Assembly: GCA_006386115.1 (NCBI GenBank)
Contig: VFIW01000028.1
Span: 1 to 64,000, forward strand
Direction of reading: 5' to 3'
Length of the DNA stretch: 64,000 bases
Source: Globisporangium splendens
Lineage: Eukaryota; Oomycota; Peronosporomycetes; Pythiales; Pythiaceae
The notes under the pieces are model-generated. The model did no database searches and was not told the origin of the DNA. It worked only from the letters and a program-made list of their open reading frames with translations. The first letter of the stretch is position 1; each line of letters starts with the position of its first letter. The translations under genes and the position numbers were made by a program. Below, piece by piece: positions 28,860 through 40,659 of this stretch.

Positions 28860-31800
28860 TCAATTCCATTCGCCCATGTTGACATTGTCACCGCTCGACG
28901 GATCCATGTCTTGGTCTCGGTAGTGGCGACCTAGCAAGTGCGACTGGTAGTCCTGGTTCGTCAGGATAGACCGCGAGTGCTGCTGCTGTTGTTGTTGCTG
29001 TTGCTGCTGTTGCTGCTGTTGTTGTTGGTGGAGCTCGCTCGCAAACATGTGCTGGTGCTGGTGGTGCTGCTGTTGGTGGCTCGCGATCTGCGAGCCGTAG
29101 ACGTCGTGGGAATGCATCACCTGGTGGTGGCCGTGCTGCTGGCTGTCATCGCCGTAGTACGAGCGCTGCTGTTGCTGCGTCCCTCGCGTATCGTTCGAGG
29201 TCAAAAACGGAGAGGAGCGAAGCGAGTTGGAGCTGGAAAGCCCACTCGACCCAGCTCCGACAAAATGCGAGTTGAGACCCCCGCCCATGTTTCCATGGCT
29301 TCCAGTCAAGTCGTGGCCATGATGAGACCGCATCACATCATTCGAGGTCATGTGAGATTGGTGCAGATGCTGCTGCAGGTCCATGCCCATGTGCGACTGC
29401 TGGGTATGATCGTAGAGGTCTTGGGTGCCGCCCAATCCGGACATCGAAATGCCCTTTTGCACGTCGCCATACAACGGATGCTGCATCTGTCGCTGCGTCT
29501 GTGTCACATGTTGTTGTTGTTGCTGCTGCTGCTGTTGAGCGTGCTGCATCGTCTGCTGCTGTGGTTGAAGATGGAGTGGTGCCTGATGCTGTTGATTGAG
29601 CTGCTGGTGGGCGTGCGTCAACATCTGCAGATGAGACGCGTTAGACGAGTGGTGCACTTGCTGCTGCAGTTGGCTTGGAAGCTGAGGAGCTGCTTGCGTT
29701 TGTTGCTGCGGTGGCGAGTGCAGGTTTAGGTCCTTACCACGGCTAACTGGATGGGACTGAGTGGCTCGTTGGAACTGGTGCACCTGCGACTGGTGCATCT
29801 GCTGCTGCTGAAGTTGAGGTGGTTGTTGAGGTGGCAATGACATCGTTTGCTTTGGCTGCTTTGGTTGCTTCGGTTGCTTTGGCTGAGGAGGCTGCTTTGG
29901 CTGAGGTGGCTGCTGGGGTGGAGCACTCTTGCGTTGCATCTGCTGCTGTTTAAGCACTTCCAATGCTTGGTTGAGGAACGCATTCTGCTCTTCCTCCTGC
30001 TGCTGACGCTCGTGATCAGACTGCTGTTGCTGCAAGGTAGGACCCGTGTACTTGGCCGGCGGCGGCACGCTTTGCTTCTCCTTTTGCTTCGTTGGCTTTC
30101 TCTGTGGAGCCGCAATCGGCTGCTGCGAAAACGTCGGCAGCTGCTGAGGGACGATCCGATGCTGAAAAGATGATACCTCGGGCTCGTTGTGAACAGAGTA
30201 GGAAGAATGGTTGAGCTCCACGCGCTGCTGCTGCTGGAAGTTAGACTGAAACATCGGCTCCGGGTGGGATCCAACCGCAGGCAACTGCGGCTGTTGAGTC
30301 TCTTGCTGCTGCTGCAGATCAAGGAGATGACCCTGATCCACTTGTCCCGAGCTTCCCGAATACTGCTGTCGCTCTTCGCTAAAGTGGGGAAACTTGTTCT
30401 GGGCTGCAGTGTCCTGAACCACCGGTTTCGGTGCAGCAGGGGGTTCCACATTCACTATTGCTGGTTCAAAGGATGGTGCCGGCACAGGCTCCGGCACACT
30501 TGGTGGAGGCATCAAATTGACTACAGTAGGTTGGCTTTCAACGACGGCATTCTTGACTTCACTTGTTGTATCGGCATCGTTGAGAATAGCATCATGACCC
30601 ATATACTTCACAGGAGCTTCGGACGGCTCGTCAGGAGTAAGGTCGGCAAGCGTAGCACTGGCTTCGTTCAAAGGAATGTCTTCGGTGGTATCTTCTTGCT
30701 CCACCTTCGACTTGGCTTCAATGTTTTCGACTGGCAACGACGACTGAGAAACAGGCTGCTCAGGGACTGGCTCCGCAGCAGGTGACTCCTCGGCAACCGC
30801 TTCTTTTTCGTTTACCTGCTCTGGAGTCGCGACCGCATCAACAACAGGAGGGTCTTCCAAGCGCTGCTTCTTTTGCTCTGGTTCTTCAGTTTCCTGCCCC
30901 TCGATTTGCTCTTCCTGTTGCGGCGGCTCCTCATCCTCTTTTTCTTCTATACTGTCTTCGATTTCTTCATCTTCCAGTTTGCTCTCATCGTCCTCTTCTC
31001 CTTTCATTGGGCGGCACTTCTGATACAGAAGGTCGGTCAAGTCAATAATCTCTTGGCTCAAGTGCTCTTCTCGGGCGATCTTCAGCACGCCAGCGAGCGT
31101 TTTTCTAGTGTTCGCGCGATTTATTCTGATCGTAGTCATATTTACTTCGTAGTTTGCGATCTGTCGCTCAATCAAGCGTCGAGATGGCGGGATCTTCACT
31201 CTCGAGAAGAGCGCAGGAGTCGATGGTTTCTTCGGCAAGCCTGCCAAGTCCCGAGGTCGCTTCGTTCCAATAGTGATCAACGTTTCTTGCAAGCTTGACG
31301 TCATTTTCTCAAAGTGGGCTTCCATCTTCGCCCACTCGTTAATGGACTTTGCGATAGTGCGCAGTTTGTCCAAGAGAACAGTGTACAGAAGTTGGTCACT
31401 GCTCGTCGTCATTTGCTTCGTGTTCAGTCGATACGACGGAACAAACAAGTTGTTGATATTTGACGAGCGAATGAAGTTTCGGCGATGGATGATACTCTCG
31501 AGAATCACATGGTTAAGCTGAATCTTCTGCTTGCACTTCTGCAAGTCCTGGTCGTACTTTTCGATGAGATCGGCGACCTTTGTCACAGCACTCGCTTCAG
31601 TGGTCCGCGCTTCTTCCAGCTGCATGAGCTCTGCCTCCACCACACGCAAACGCTTTTCCGTGCGTGCTGACAAGGCGCTCGTCGTTTGCTTGAACTGGGC
31701 TTGCGAAGACAGGATCTGGTGACGCAAGTCAAAGATCTTGACCAGCGCGTCAACTTCAGATGTGCGAGACGAAGAGCCGCCAGTCGACACAGCTTCTTCG

Positions 31801-33666
31801 TCCGCTTCGTCGTCATCGATCGTCTCTTTTGTTGCCTCTAAGATCTCACGGTTGCCGCTCTCAACCAATTGAACGAGAAGAGTTTTCGAGAGGTGCACCA
31901 GAGTTGCGCCGGTACTGTTAGCGATTATGTTCTGCACGTAAAAAACACACACACACAATAAGAAATGCAAAAGTGGCGTGAGTATATGCGCCGCGAATGC
32001 TTACTAGACCAACCAGAGGTCGAATATTGCTTACCATACGATTCTTGCGGCTTGAAACTTCTTCAATCAACGAATCGATCAGCACCAAGAACTTTTCTTC
32101 GGGCTGTTGAGGCACAAGACATGAAGCTGTAAGGCTATGGGGTCTTGATGATAAAAGGAGCTATGCACTGAAAACTCACCGAAGATGGAGTCACGCGTTC
32201 CGCAACAACAGCAACAACTTGGTCGTTGCCTTTCTCCTCTGCAGGTTCAGCATCAGTGGTCTCCACACCATCGGTCTCAGAAGTGCCAGTCTCTGCTTTG
32301 TCTGCAACTTGCTCCTCCTCTCGTAGACCTTCAGCTACCTCGGTACCCTCATCAGCCGTCGCGATAGGCTCTTGGGTCTCGATTGCTGCGGTCCTCTCCT
32401 CACTTGCCGCACCCTCTTTCGCAGACAGCAAGGATTCATCATTATCATCGTCACGCATCGCGGTGTCCTCTGCGTCGAGGCTGGACACATCGATCGGACT
32501 CTCCTCCAGTTCCTTCTTCAATGGGTCTTTCTCAGTCGCCACAGTTTTCGCTTTAGCAGCAGCCTCGATTTTCTCTACGAGAATGCGACGCGTCTGCTGC
32601 AAAAACTCCAAGATACCATTCGCTTGGCTCGTCAAGCATTTGTCGCAAAACCATGGCGTCGACGGCGACTACAAAGACGAGGACACACAAAATGTAAGTC
32701 TACATCGGTATTAGCAGAGCGTTTGTGCGATTTTACCAAAATATACCTCGCTCAATGCCGGTTGCGCGCACTTCAAGTGCGTCTTCCCCTGACACGCACT
32801 GCACACTGCTGCATCTGCCGTCGCTTCCTTGCGGCACACTGGACATTTCTACATTGAACAGCAACGACCGATTGGTTTAGCTCTCTCGTCGGTCACACAA
32901 ACTTGCAAGCAGCACTAGTGACGGACTTACCGGGATGACAACGAGCCGCGAGATCTCTACCGCAGCGTTCACGAGCCGGTCTTTGGACGTCGGCGTCGCG
33001 CTCGGTGCAGCGACCAGTTTCTTTTCCTTCGACGTCGTGCGCGAGTTCGGGCCGCGCTTACGAATGTTCAGCCGGTCCTTGATGTCTTTCAGACTCTCGC
33101 CCGACGCCGCCGAAAACATCGACGACCAGCCCGCATCCGTCTTCAACGCTGCAAGAAAAGAACAAACACAAAAACACGAGGGCATCAGCAACAACAGGAT
33201 AACTCCACATTCACTAACCAAGAGAACTTCAACACAACATACAGGGGTTGAGCGAGCGCTTCATTTGCAGCGCACACGGCACGGGGGACGTGTACACGAT
33301 GTCCTTGAAGCGGATCGAACCATCGACGAGCAGGTCCGCGTACACGCGCTTGCGGTAGTACGACACATACAGCTTCTTCGGACCTGTTCAAGGGTCATAT
33401 CACATATATAAGCCTTCTCTCCGCGTATGCACTCGCATACACATGCAAATAGACAGCGGTACCTGGAACGAGGAGGTTCTCCTCAATGAGGGTCAGCAGC
33501 ACCGCGCGCGCGTCACCCTACAAGCCAACACACAACGGCCGAGATGCGTGAGACTATCGCAAGGAGGCAAGCGCACGCACAGAGATAAAGAGTCTCTGTG
33601 TGTGCGTCTCTGTCGCTGTGCATGATGGCGGGTCGTCATGGAGCGCGTTGTGCAACTACGTACCAT
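28860..33666 (-). CDS. RAMA-PHD chromatin protein with Gln-rich C-terminus
   Basis: Eight exons were rebuilt from phase-compatible GT-AG sites: 33666-33664 (ATG only), 33517-33463, 33383-33243, 33148-32931, 32848-32747, 32668-32180, 32103-32035 and 31931-28860, giving 1382 residues. Residues 2-80 resemble a RAMA domain (LIEENLLVPG, then VYADLLVDGSIRFKDIVYTSP, then GWSSMF), a module thought to bind modified DNA. Residues 141-184 form a C4HC3 PHD finger (CPVC, CSAC, HLKC, WFCDKC), which usually reads histone H3 tails. An acidic linker, a conserved helical region (about 360-640), a Glu/Pro-rich stretch and a long Gln/His-rich tail with a run of 17 Gln follow. A nuclear regulatory role is inferred. 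The ATG-only exon is the least certain part. Confidence 0.82.
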
Positions 33667-34592
33667 TGCTATCCCCTTCTTGGTGGGCTTTTAGATGGGC
33701 TCTGCGGGCTTTGGGGGCGGGTCTTTTTGAGCGCGCGTGGAGCGGACAAACCTCAAGATGGCGCGCTTTTTGAGATGGCGCGAGGTTTTTTGCATGCAGA
33801 TGGGCCTGAATGAGGCACAATTCAGGACACATAATGAAGAGCTGTGGGTGTGAAGCGAGTGTGATGAACACTTGTGGCAAGAGTCACTGAGGAGTTTTTG
33901 ATTTAGCCAAGGTTTTTTCAAAGATGACAACTACTGAACGCACTCTTTGATTTCATATTCAGAGTTGCTAACTCCAGAAGAGTATGATTGGGTATAATTT
34001 GCACTCCATGAGCTCACTTTTGAGCGAATCAAGCAACACCTCTGGATTTGGAGTGTACCCATGCGAATCGAGGACAAGTTGCCGCCGTTGACCTCAGCGA
34101 TGACGAAAACAAACAACAAGCACTTGAAGCTCTCTGGAAGTGCGCCTCCACGAAGTGCGTAAAGTAACAGCACTACGACGAAGTCCGTGCCAACAACAAG
34201 GAGATTAGAAATCATACGTGTATATGGCGTGAGCAGGCTTCAGTTGATGCGGATTGAACGAAAGCCAGGATCTCGATATCTGCTACTTGAGGTTGCGCTT
34301 ATAAGGCAACACTCACTTGTGCTTGAAGTAAACTAACCTGGTGAACAAAACTGTCGCTTTGTGCTGTCCATCGCTCTCACATTCTCGCGCGACACGGTCT
34401 GTCGTTTCGTCGCTCAACATAAACGCGCAAGGGGATGGTGACGGCATAAAAACACGCGCTTGTGCAACACAAACTGAACCTTCATTCACGACCATTAATA
34501 TCTCACTCCAACGGCTCTAGTAGGCACAAGAGAAAGACACGCACACACACACACGCGCAACTTACCTGTTCCACTCGCTTGCGGGTTTGCGC
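33667..34592. other. Intergenic with repeated promoter-proximal motifs
   Basis: Upstream of the RAMA-PHD start the minus strand has two copies of CTCAAAAAG and two of GCGCNCATCT-like sequence within about 110 bp (33725-33790), resembling E2F-type GC sites. The frame at 33931-34215 (minus) has no supporting features. Confidence 0.4.
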
Positions 34593-35123
34593 TTAAATAT
34601 CCTCGCACCACTTGTTCTCTTCGCGAATGCGCTGTTCTTCCTCGGGGGTGAACTCCTCAGTGATACCGAACGTCGCACGGATCTCTTCAGGGGTCTTGCC
34701 TTTGATCATCGTCGCGACTTTCGCGCACGCTAAATCGAGCAGACTCTTGATATCCAAGTAGTTCGCGGCGAGGATCAGCTCAAAGAGCAGCTCCTGGTCT
34801 TCCTGCTTCACTTCCACGAAGTCCGCATACCAGTCCGAGACCGCATCGCGCAAATCGTTGCTCTTGAGCGGCTTCTCCAGCTCCTTCATCGGGTGCACGT
34901 GGTGGTGCTCACAGAACGCGACCACTTTCTCGAGCACGTGCTTCTTGACATTCGGCAACGGCACTTCCTGCACGTCATCTTCGTCGGCGTCGTCCGAGAC
35001 CAGCGTGCTCACCAGTTTGCTGAGCGAGGCCACGGCGGCGTCCACTTCGTAGCTCTGGCCCTCCATCGAGACCAGCTTGACCTTGCGGCCGTCGAGAGGG
35101 GTGGTGGTAGCAGCGTCGCTCAT
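34593..35123 (-). CDS. SKP1: SKP1, SCF ubiquitin ligase adaptor
   Basis: An intronless gene encodes 176 residues. The N-terminal BTB/POZ fold (KVKLVSMEGQSYEVD) and the C-terminal Skp1 dimerisation helices (LFELILAANYLDIKSLLDLACAKVA, then GKTPEEIRATFGI and EEEQRIREENKWCED) are nearly canonical. SKP1 joins cullin-1 to F-box proteins. The ATG at 35121-35123 is the family start. A strong oomycete-type initiator lies 70 bp upstream. Confidence 0.97.
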   Translation of the reverse strand: MSDAATTTPLDGRKVKLVSMEGQSYEVDAAVASLSKLVSTLVSDDADEDDVQEVPLPNVKKHVLEKVVAFCEHHHVHPMKELEKPLKSNDLRDAVSDWYADFVEVKQEDQELLFELILAANYLDIKSLLDLACAKVATMIKGKTPEEIRATFGITEEFTPEEEQRIREENKWCEDI

Positions 35124-35192
35124 ACTGGGCAGGCGGGTAGAAAGGAAGAGGCTTGAAGAGGGAGGAGGAGGAGCTCTTGGGATGCTGACTGC

Positions 35193-35208
35193 AGATTTGG
35201 GAATGAGC
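35193..35208 (-). promoter_or_regulatory. Oomycete initiator element of SKP1
   Basis: On the minus strand GCTCATTCCCAAATCT closely fits the oomycete core promoter consensus (GCTCATTYYNCAWTTT) and predicts a short 5' leader of about 75 bases. Confidence 0.65.
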
Positions 35209-35635
35209 TCCTGAAAAGACAGAGAGGGGGAAGACACGAGAGACCATCATTCATCATACAATTAGGGAACCTCAATTAGGTACAGTCGGAATGTCACTCA
35301 TGTATGACAGAAGACAGCCTTTTCCACATGAAGGAGAACAAAATGTACCCAGAGACAGAACCTTCCAAGCTTGCGAGTCATTCATTAGCTTGCGCTTCTT
35401 CATTTGAATGCACCCACCAATGGATGGAGGACAGGTTGGCATGCGCGCTTTTGACAGCTTCTGACATCAACTTTGCACCAGAAGATGACTCACTTCGATG
35501 TTAAGTCTTGGTGATATGTAAGCGCTTTTGTTGATTATGAGTCTGCAGGCTGGCATGGAGTGGATTTGACAGCTTCTGACACCAAAGTGACAGAAAAAGC
35601 TCCCATTCATTGCAATTATGGTGATAGCTCATTGT

Positions 35636-36335
35636 GTGAGCGTGGATATAAATACTGCGGTGCCGAGTCAGCCAAACACGGCAGCGTTGGGCGAGGAGAA
35701 GCATGACGAAGTACCATTCCCAGACACTGGGGAGCGCCTCTTGTTGCTCATCGTTCTTGCGTCCTTTTAAAGCACTCAACGATGGCGTCCGAGGGACGAA
35801 GCGAACGTCTTCGCGATGAATCATTTCGTCCAGTAAATCGACTTGAGGTCATTCCAAGTGACTGGCAGCTTCCAGCGAACGACATTGACGAGTGCATCGA
35901 CTTCTCCCGGATCCGCTGCGTGTTTTCCCTGATCTCCTTGTTCCTCTTGGTGACGGACATCCCACGAACAGGTCTCGGGATCAAAAACGTCTACCAGTAC
36001 TTCCCGAGAAAAGCAGGACCGAGTGTCGCCGTTTACTTTGGTCCGTGGGCATACCCCGTTGCACAAATTTGGCAAAACCTCAGCACGAGCAACGTCGTCC
36101 AATTTGCTGGAACAAAAGGCACCAGCACGACCAAGTTGTGGTCGTACAAGTACGACACAACCTCAATCGGTCTCCGTGGCATTGGACAGCTCCTTCATCT
36201 GCCAGCACAATACCGTGAGCCGTCCGGAGACTATCAAACCATCTTGAGTCTAGCCACAGCATATACTTTCCTCGACAACTTGGCGTCCGAAGTACAAGGT
36301 CAGCTATCGACCCAAGTCGCTGATGACACCATAGT
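35636..36335 (+). pseudogene. Truncated inverted duplicate (B') of the 5' part of membrane-family gene B
   Basis: The sequence matches 47669-46964 in reverse orientation almost base for base, including about 145 bp of promoter. It encodes about the first 185 residues from the ATG at 35782 (DIDECIDFSRIRC, TDIPRTGLGI, YFGPWAYPVAQIW). One visible difference is a 6-bp deletion at the GTKGTS site. Homology ends near 36335, after which the frame reads 46 unrelated residues to a stop at 36480. It lacks the whole C-terminal membrane part of the family and is probably non-functional, though a short secreted or membrane peptide could be made. Confidence 0.85.
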
Positions 36336-36690
36336 GCGAGCTGAGCAAGCTGTCGAGTGTCAAGGAGATCGTATTGTACCCCGCGCCTGGAATCACGAGC
36401 GAGCTAGTCGCAACTCCATGATTGTTGTGCCGATCACAATGACGACTATGTTCTTGGCCGCGAACCCGCAGTTGAGCTAGCCGTAACACCATGAATGTGA
36501 CCACGATGACCGCAACTGTGATGCGTGTCCAGTAAACCGTATTGCTACTCCATACTTCGCTGGGATCTTGTAGCGGGATCGAATCAAGAATGACCAACAA
36601 GACGAGCGCTGGCACACAGTACAGTATCAGCACCAAGGCTACTCGCCACGCATTGTTCCTCGATTTGAAATCGACAGCTTTGGTAATCAA
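36304..36690 (-). pseudogene. N-terminal fragment of another multi-pass membrane protein
   Basis: A 128-codon frame starts MITKAVDFKSRNNAWR, then two hydrophobic segments (VALVLILYCVPALVLLVILDS; RITVAVIVVTFMVLRLA) joined by IPLQDPSEVW. This layout recurs in large oomycete membrane-protein families, but I cannot name the family. A second frame in its latter half reads hydrophobic (NIVVIVIGTTIM), hinting at a frameshift, and it is cut where the B' duplicate begins. It lies just downstream of gene A on the same strand. Confidence 0.5.
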
Positions 36691-36702
36691 AACTGGATGG
36701 AG

Positions 36703-39231
36703 TCAACCACAGAAAACCAGGAGTCTCCATGGAACCATCTTCGAGTTGACAACATCGACGCACTCGTAGATTTCGCCGTCAGTGTCACCCCGAACACTGC
36801 TGTCGGCCACATTGTGAGCGAGAGTGAACGGATTGCAGGGCAACAGGAACAACTCCGTCCAACTCGGCGAGTCTGCATTGTCATCCACGTGTCGTTGGGA
36901 CTGGCCATTCACGCGATACAAGTAGAGATCTTGTCCCCACACATAAATGCCGAGTAGTACGAGAGGCTCCGTTAGCAGAACGATGTTGACCAACTGGACG
37001 ACGGACCAGCTCTCTTTCGATCTGTCCTTGACTGACTGGAGCTTGTTCCTCAGGTTAAGGCAACCTTGAGCACCAGAGTATGGTCTATCCCCAAGAGCGC
37101 GCCTGGACTGGGGAAATATTTGGTTGCCATCGAAGACGCACTCAGCAACACACACCTTACTGCTGAAAAAGAGAGAGGCCAGCGCTTTCTGATAGTTGGA
37201 AACCCGGTTCTGGGGAGCTTCCGAGTTCCGTACACCAATATTCCAGAAAATGCCGAGCACCATGAGCGGGGCGAGGGTCCCCACGCTGTACGGGAGATCA
37301 TACGACCGAAAAATAGCAACCTGCGTCGAATGGTTCAACTTCGAAGCATCACTCAGCGTTTGCCAATGCGAAGGACGAGCCCACACTCTCGTCCCCATCA
37401 GGAAGACCTTAACAACAAGAACGGCCACAAGAATGGCTACGCTCGCGGCAAAAATGGCCCGCACGTCATAAAACAGCCCGAACTCGCTCGCGTTTTCGAA
37501 ACTCGAAGAAAACAAACGTTGCAAGCGTAGCGACTCGGGTGGCAGAATGCCAGCTGCAACAATCTTGGTATTGCGGAGCGTCGAGACTCGAAAATACGCG
37601 AAGATGGTGACGGATGATGTCATTCCGATTAACCCACCTCGAATTCCAAGAAGTCCATACTGACGCAACCACGGAAAAGAACGTTGCGCAAAGCCGTACA
37701 CTTGAAGCGTAACCAGAAACTCGACCACGAGAGCAATCAGCCAAACATTGCGCATTTGTACGGACGCCACATGCACATACGTCAAGAACTCGAACTTGAC
37801 GGCGCCATTGACAGACATCCACACTGTCTCACAAAGAGCGTGAAGCAAACAACTGTCAATCAAATGAGCCCACGAATACAACGAAATCGGGACCCAACTC
37901 CCATAGACGATCACGTGACTCGGGATTTTCATGCATGTCAGCCAGGTCAACTGGATCCGCTGACGTAAAGACAACGAGACAAACCTTGCTTCGTGTCGTC
38001 TTGCAAAGTAGCAACCAAGCCGCACGCAGAGAACGCGTACCCAGACGTAAAACTGAGTCACCGCACGCAAACAGCGCGTGACATTATACCACTCTTCACC
38101 GTTTGTAGACATGATACCTCTTTCGTACCGATAGTCATCAATGAGCACTGTCTTGCACGTTTCCGGGTCTTCACATCGTCGCCCGCAGACGAACGTCACG
38201 ACATCAATATTTTCGTCTCGAAAGTAGACTTTTGGGATGAACGAGTACTGGTGAAGGCTTGATCGCCCGAATTGCGTAGTCAATAGCGTCAGGTCAAACT
38301 GAAGATTTGGGTATTGACGTTCCAAAGTTGAGAGTCGTGCCGAGATATGGTCGGCAATTTTCAGTCGCATCGTTTGCGGATCTCCGCCAGTCGAAGTGCT
38401 GGTAAAATCAATCTCCCACGGGATATGGTGATCGCAAATCAATGGCCGGGTCGATGAAGAAGCTGCGTCTGGATGGCAAAGCTTCAATGGCGCTTGGTCG
38501 GCATCGAGTCGAGAATAGTAACGCGCTGCATACAAGCGAATGTCTTTGCGGTACCACCCAAATTTGCTCAGCAGGAGGTGATTCAGTTGGTCAATATAGA
38601 TACTTGTTGTCTGAAACACGAACGGTACGTGTTTCCGTTGTCTGGAGCTGTTTGTCGAAGGGATGGCGTCCACGCGCGTATCCAGCATCGTGAATGCTGA
38701 CTCGAGGCTTAGAGCACTCGACGGACATTCTTCCAAGTACAAGAGACAGCGAGGGTATTCTGAGACGTTGAAGATTCTTGCGATGCCGCGAAGTCCAGTG
38801 GAGAGCGAGTCGTATTTGTACGACCAAACCGTCGTCGCCGCTGTGTCGATGCTTTCACCAGCTCCTTTATACGCAACAGTTGTGTTTCCTGAATTGGCTC
38901 GTGCTGCATCGTCTTTTTCGATCTGGATGACGCTATACGCGTACGGACCAAACATCATCACTGAACCTGGAGCAACTCTCTTGAACCTTGTGCTCAGCTC
39001 TCCTGTCCCAAACTCAGTTCGCGGGATATCCGTGAGCACAAGCAGGTAGCCGAAAATCGAGAATAAACAGCGAAATTTCGAAAACTTGATACAGGAGTCG
39101 ATATCGCTCGATGGGATTCGTGTCCGGTGCGTTCGCTTGCGGCGCGCAGCTGGCACATCACAGTGTTCTCGCTCCCAGCGGTTGTCATCGGGATGCTGGA
39201 TCATTTTTCCACCGTCATCTTCGCACAGCAA
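36703..39231 (-). CDS. Oomycete multi-pass membrane protein, family member A (intact)
   Basis: A single exon encodes 842 residues. The N-terminus is polar, followed by a first membrane segment (FRCLFSIFGYLLVLTDIPRT, about 52-72) and a large ectodomain-like region with FGPYAYSVIQ, WSYKYDSLSTGLRGIA, YPRCLLYLE and VLIDDYRYERGIM. From about residue 400 come several membrane segments: FYVWVRVLCVRLGCYF, KIPSHVIVYGSWVPISLY, MRNVWLIALVVEFLVTL, GGLIGMTSSVTIFAYF, AIFAASVAILVAVLVVKVF and LAPLMVLGIFW, then a cytoplasmic tail. I know no function for the family. Three related loci occur in this window (B, C and fragments). It is the only full-length uninterrupted copy and the evident source of the fragment at 48079-49445. 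Confidence 0.82.
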   Translation of the reverse strand: MLCEDDGGKMIQHPDDNRWEREHCDVPAARRKRTHRTRIPSSDIDSCIKFSKFRCLFSIFGYLLVLTDIPRTEFGTGELSTRFKRVAPGSVMMFGPYAYSVIQIEKDDAARANSGNTTVAYKGAGESIDTAATTVWSYKYDSLSTGLRGIARIFNVSEYPRCLLYLEECPSSALSLESAFTMLDTRVDAIPSTNSSRQRKHVPFVFQTTSIYIDQLNHLLLSKFGWYRKDIRLYAARYYSRLDADQAPLKLCHPDAASSSTRPLICDHHIPWEIDFTSTSTGGDPQTMRLKIADHISARLSTLERQYPNLQFDLTLLTTQFGRSSLHQYSFIPKVYFRDENIDVVTFVCGRRCEDPETCKTVLIDDYRYERGIMSTNGEEWYNVTRCLRAVTQFYVWVRVLCVRLGCYFARRHEARFVSLSLRQRIQLTWLTCMKIPSHVIVYGSWVPISLYSWAHLIDSCLLHALCETVWMSVNGAVKFEFLTYVHVASVQMRNVWLIALVVEFLVTLQVYGFAQRSFPWLRQYGLLGIRGGLIGMTSSVTIFAYFRVSTLRNTKIVAAGILPPESLRLQRLFSSSFENASEFGLFYDVRAIFAASVAILVAVLVVKVFLMGTRVWARPSHWQTLSDASKLNHSTQVAIFRSYDLPYSVGTLAPLMVLGIFWNIGVRNSEAPQNRVSNYQKALASLFFSSKVCVAECVFDGNQIFPQSRRALGDRPYSGAQGCLNLRNKLQSVKDRSKESWSVVQLVNIVLLTEPLVLLGIYVWGQDLYLYRVNGQSQRHVDDNADSPSWTELFLLPCNPFTLAHNVADSSVRGDTDGEIYECVDVVNSKMVPWRLLVFCG

Positions 39232-40240
39232 GCGGGCTGTCTGTCTCCATCAGCACTTTGTCGTTTCACACGAAAAAATAAACACCAATGTTTCACCGCG
39301 TTTTCGAGTGAAAAATAGCCACTCCGAGCAGGTACAGAGTTAGCTCGATACGTTTCTTGAGGCAACTGGTGGCCGTGAGTCCTTACAAAAGGGGCTGCCG
39401 ACCTGGAAAATCGCTTCTTTTTTCTTCTCTCTCTCTCTCGGAGCTCGTCGCTGGAGTCTGTGGATATGGTCACTAATTGATCGTTTTCTTAAAGTATTGC
39501 TTGGAGAATCTCAACAAGCGCATAGCCGCAACGTCATGGTAGAAGCATTGCCGACATCGCCGCCTGTGCGCAGACGACAGCGACCATTGTCGCGATGAGT
39601 TGGCACGAGCTCTAGGCTCACGTTTCGCAGCTGGGCATGAGAAGGCAGTTAGCTGCGCGTTGAAGACAGCGACGACGTTCGCAGAAATGCGCAGCGCCAT
39701 TATGACAGCTCATCACGTCTCTCTCCAGTTGCTGCAGCCGACTCGATGATACAGTTGTGCTGCGCTTCATCTTCAGGGATTGTGGATTCTGCATTCTCAA
39801 CTGGAACCATTTGGTTTCGAAGGTCGCTCATTTGAGAAAAATCGCAGTGAGTCTTCCACTAATGTGGATTGGAGGGCATTGTAATAAACAGGTTGTTGCG
39901 TTCGAAATGGTCTCGTTTTGGTGGTGTTTGTATCTACACCAATCATGTTCTTAACACCGGTCAGGAATGTTTTCACAGGAAACGCACCAGTCGGTCTCCT
40001 CACGCACTAAAATACACTATTTCTGTGAGAGCCCGGACTCAGATCCGCATACACTAATTTGTATGCTTCTATCTGTTTACCGGGCAATGATGCAGCTCAC
40101 TTCTGCACAGGATTTCGGCGCTGGGTGCGGGTCTTTGCAACAACTATTGGCGAGCGGAAGGGAGCGGCGAGCGGCAGTCGGGTCATTCGGAATCGTTTCG
40201 AGAGCCCCCAAGCCACACAGACAGCAACGACAGACTCATC
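39232..40240. other. Intergenic, no supported gene
   Basis: Short frames on the minus strand (39473-39700, 39618-39800, 39797-40003) lack motifs. An initiator-like GCTCACTTCTGCACAG at 40094 and GGTCATTCGGAATCGT near 40179 may serve the small gene that follows. Confidence 0.4.
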
Positions 40241-40659
40241 ATGGCGCTTTACGGAATGATCAAGAACTTGCCAAAGGGCCAGGCCATCGGCGCCACCCTC
40301 AGCGGCGCCATCGCGCTCTCGTACGCGACCTTCGCCTTCTTCCGTTACACTGGTGCGTCTTCCCTCCCCCCTCCCCTTCCGTCTTCGATAATTAGCATGC
40401 CGCGCATTTCGGCGGTTCACGTCGGCATCTCGCATGCGCGATTGCAGGAGAATATTGTGCTGTAAGGACACAAGTAGTCGCTGACTCGTCATGTGCGTTT
40501 TTTGTTGTTGTTGTTGTTGTTGTTGGTGATGCTGCAGGCCCAGACCTTGGTGGCAACGTCCCTGGTTCCCCAAAGACCATGTCTCCTGAGTGGGAAGCTG
40601 CCTCGGTGGAGTACGCCCGCGTCCAGAAGGCCAACCCAATCCGTCACTTCAAGCAATAA
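40241..40659 (+). CDS. Small single-pass membrane protein, 77 residues
   Basis: Two exons (40241-40352, 40538-40659) are joined in phase over a 185-bp intron that contains a GTT repeat. One membrane segment (about residues 15-35: AIGATLSGAIALSYATFAFF) follows a short basic N-terminus. The rest is polar and ends ANPIRHFKQ. The size and layout resemble small accessory subunits of mitochondrial inner-membrane complexes, but I do not recognise it. The splice is supported by the frame-preserving join and by an uninterrupted polar C-terminus. Confidence 0.7.

Noticed and set aside
28938..30785. Leu-rich plus-strand frames opposite the polyQ protein
   Set aside because: CAG and CAA repeats read in reverse give Leu-rich artefacts; the minus strand has the spliced, domain-bearing gene.
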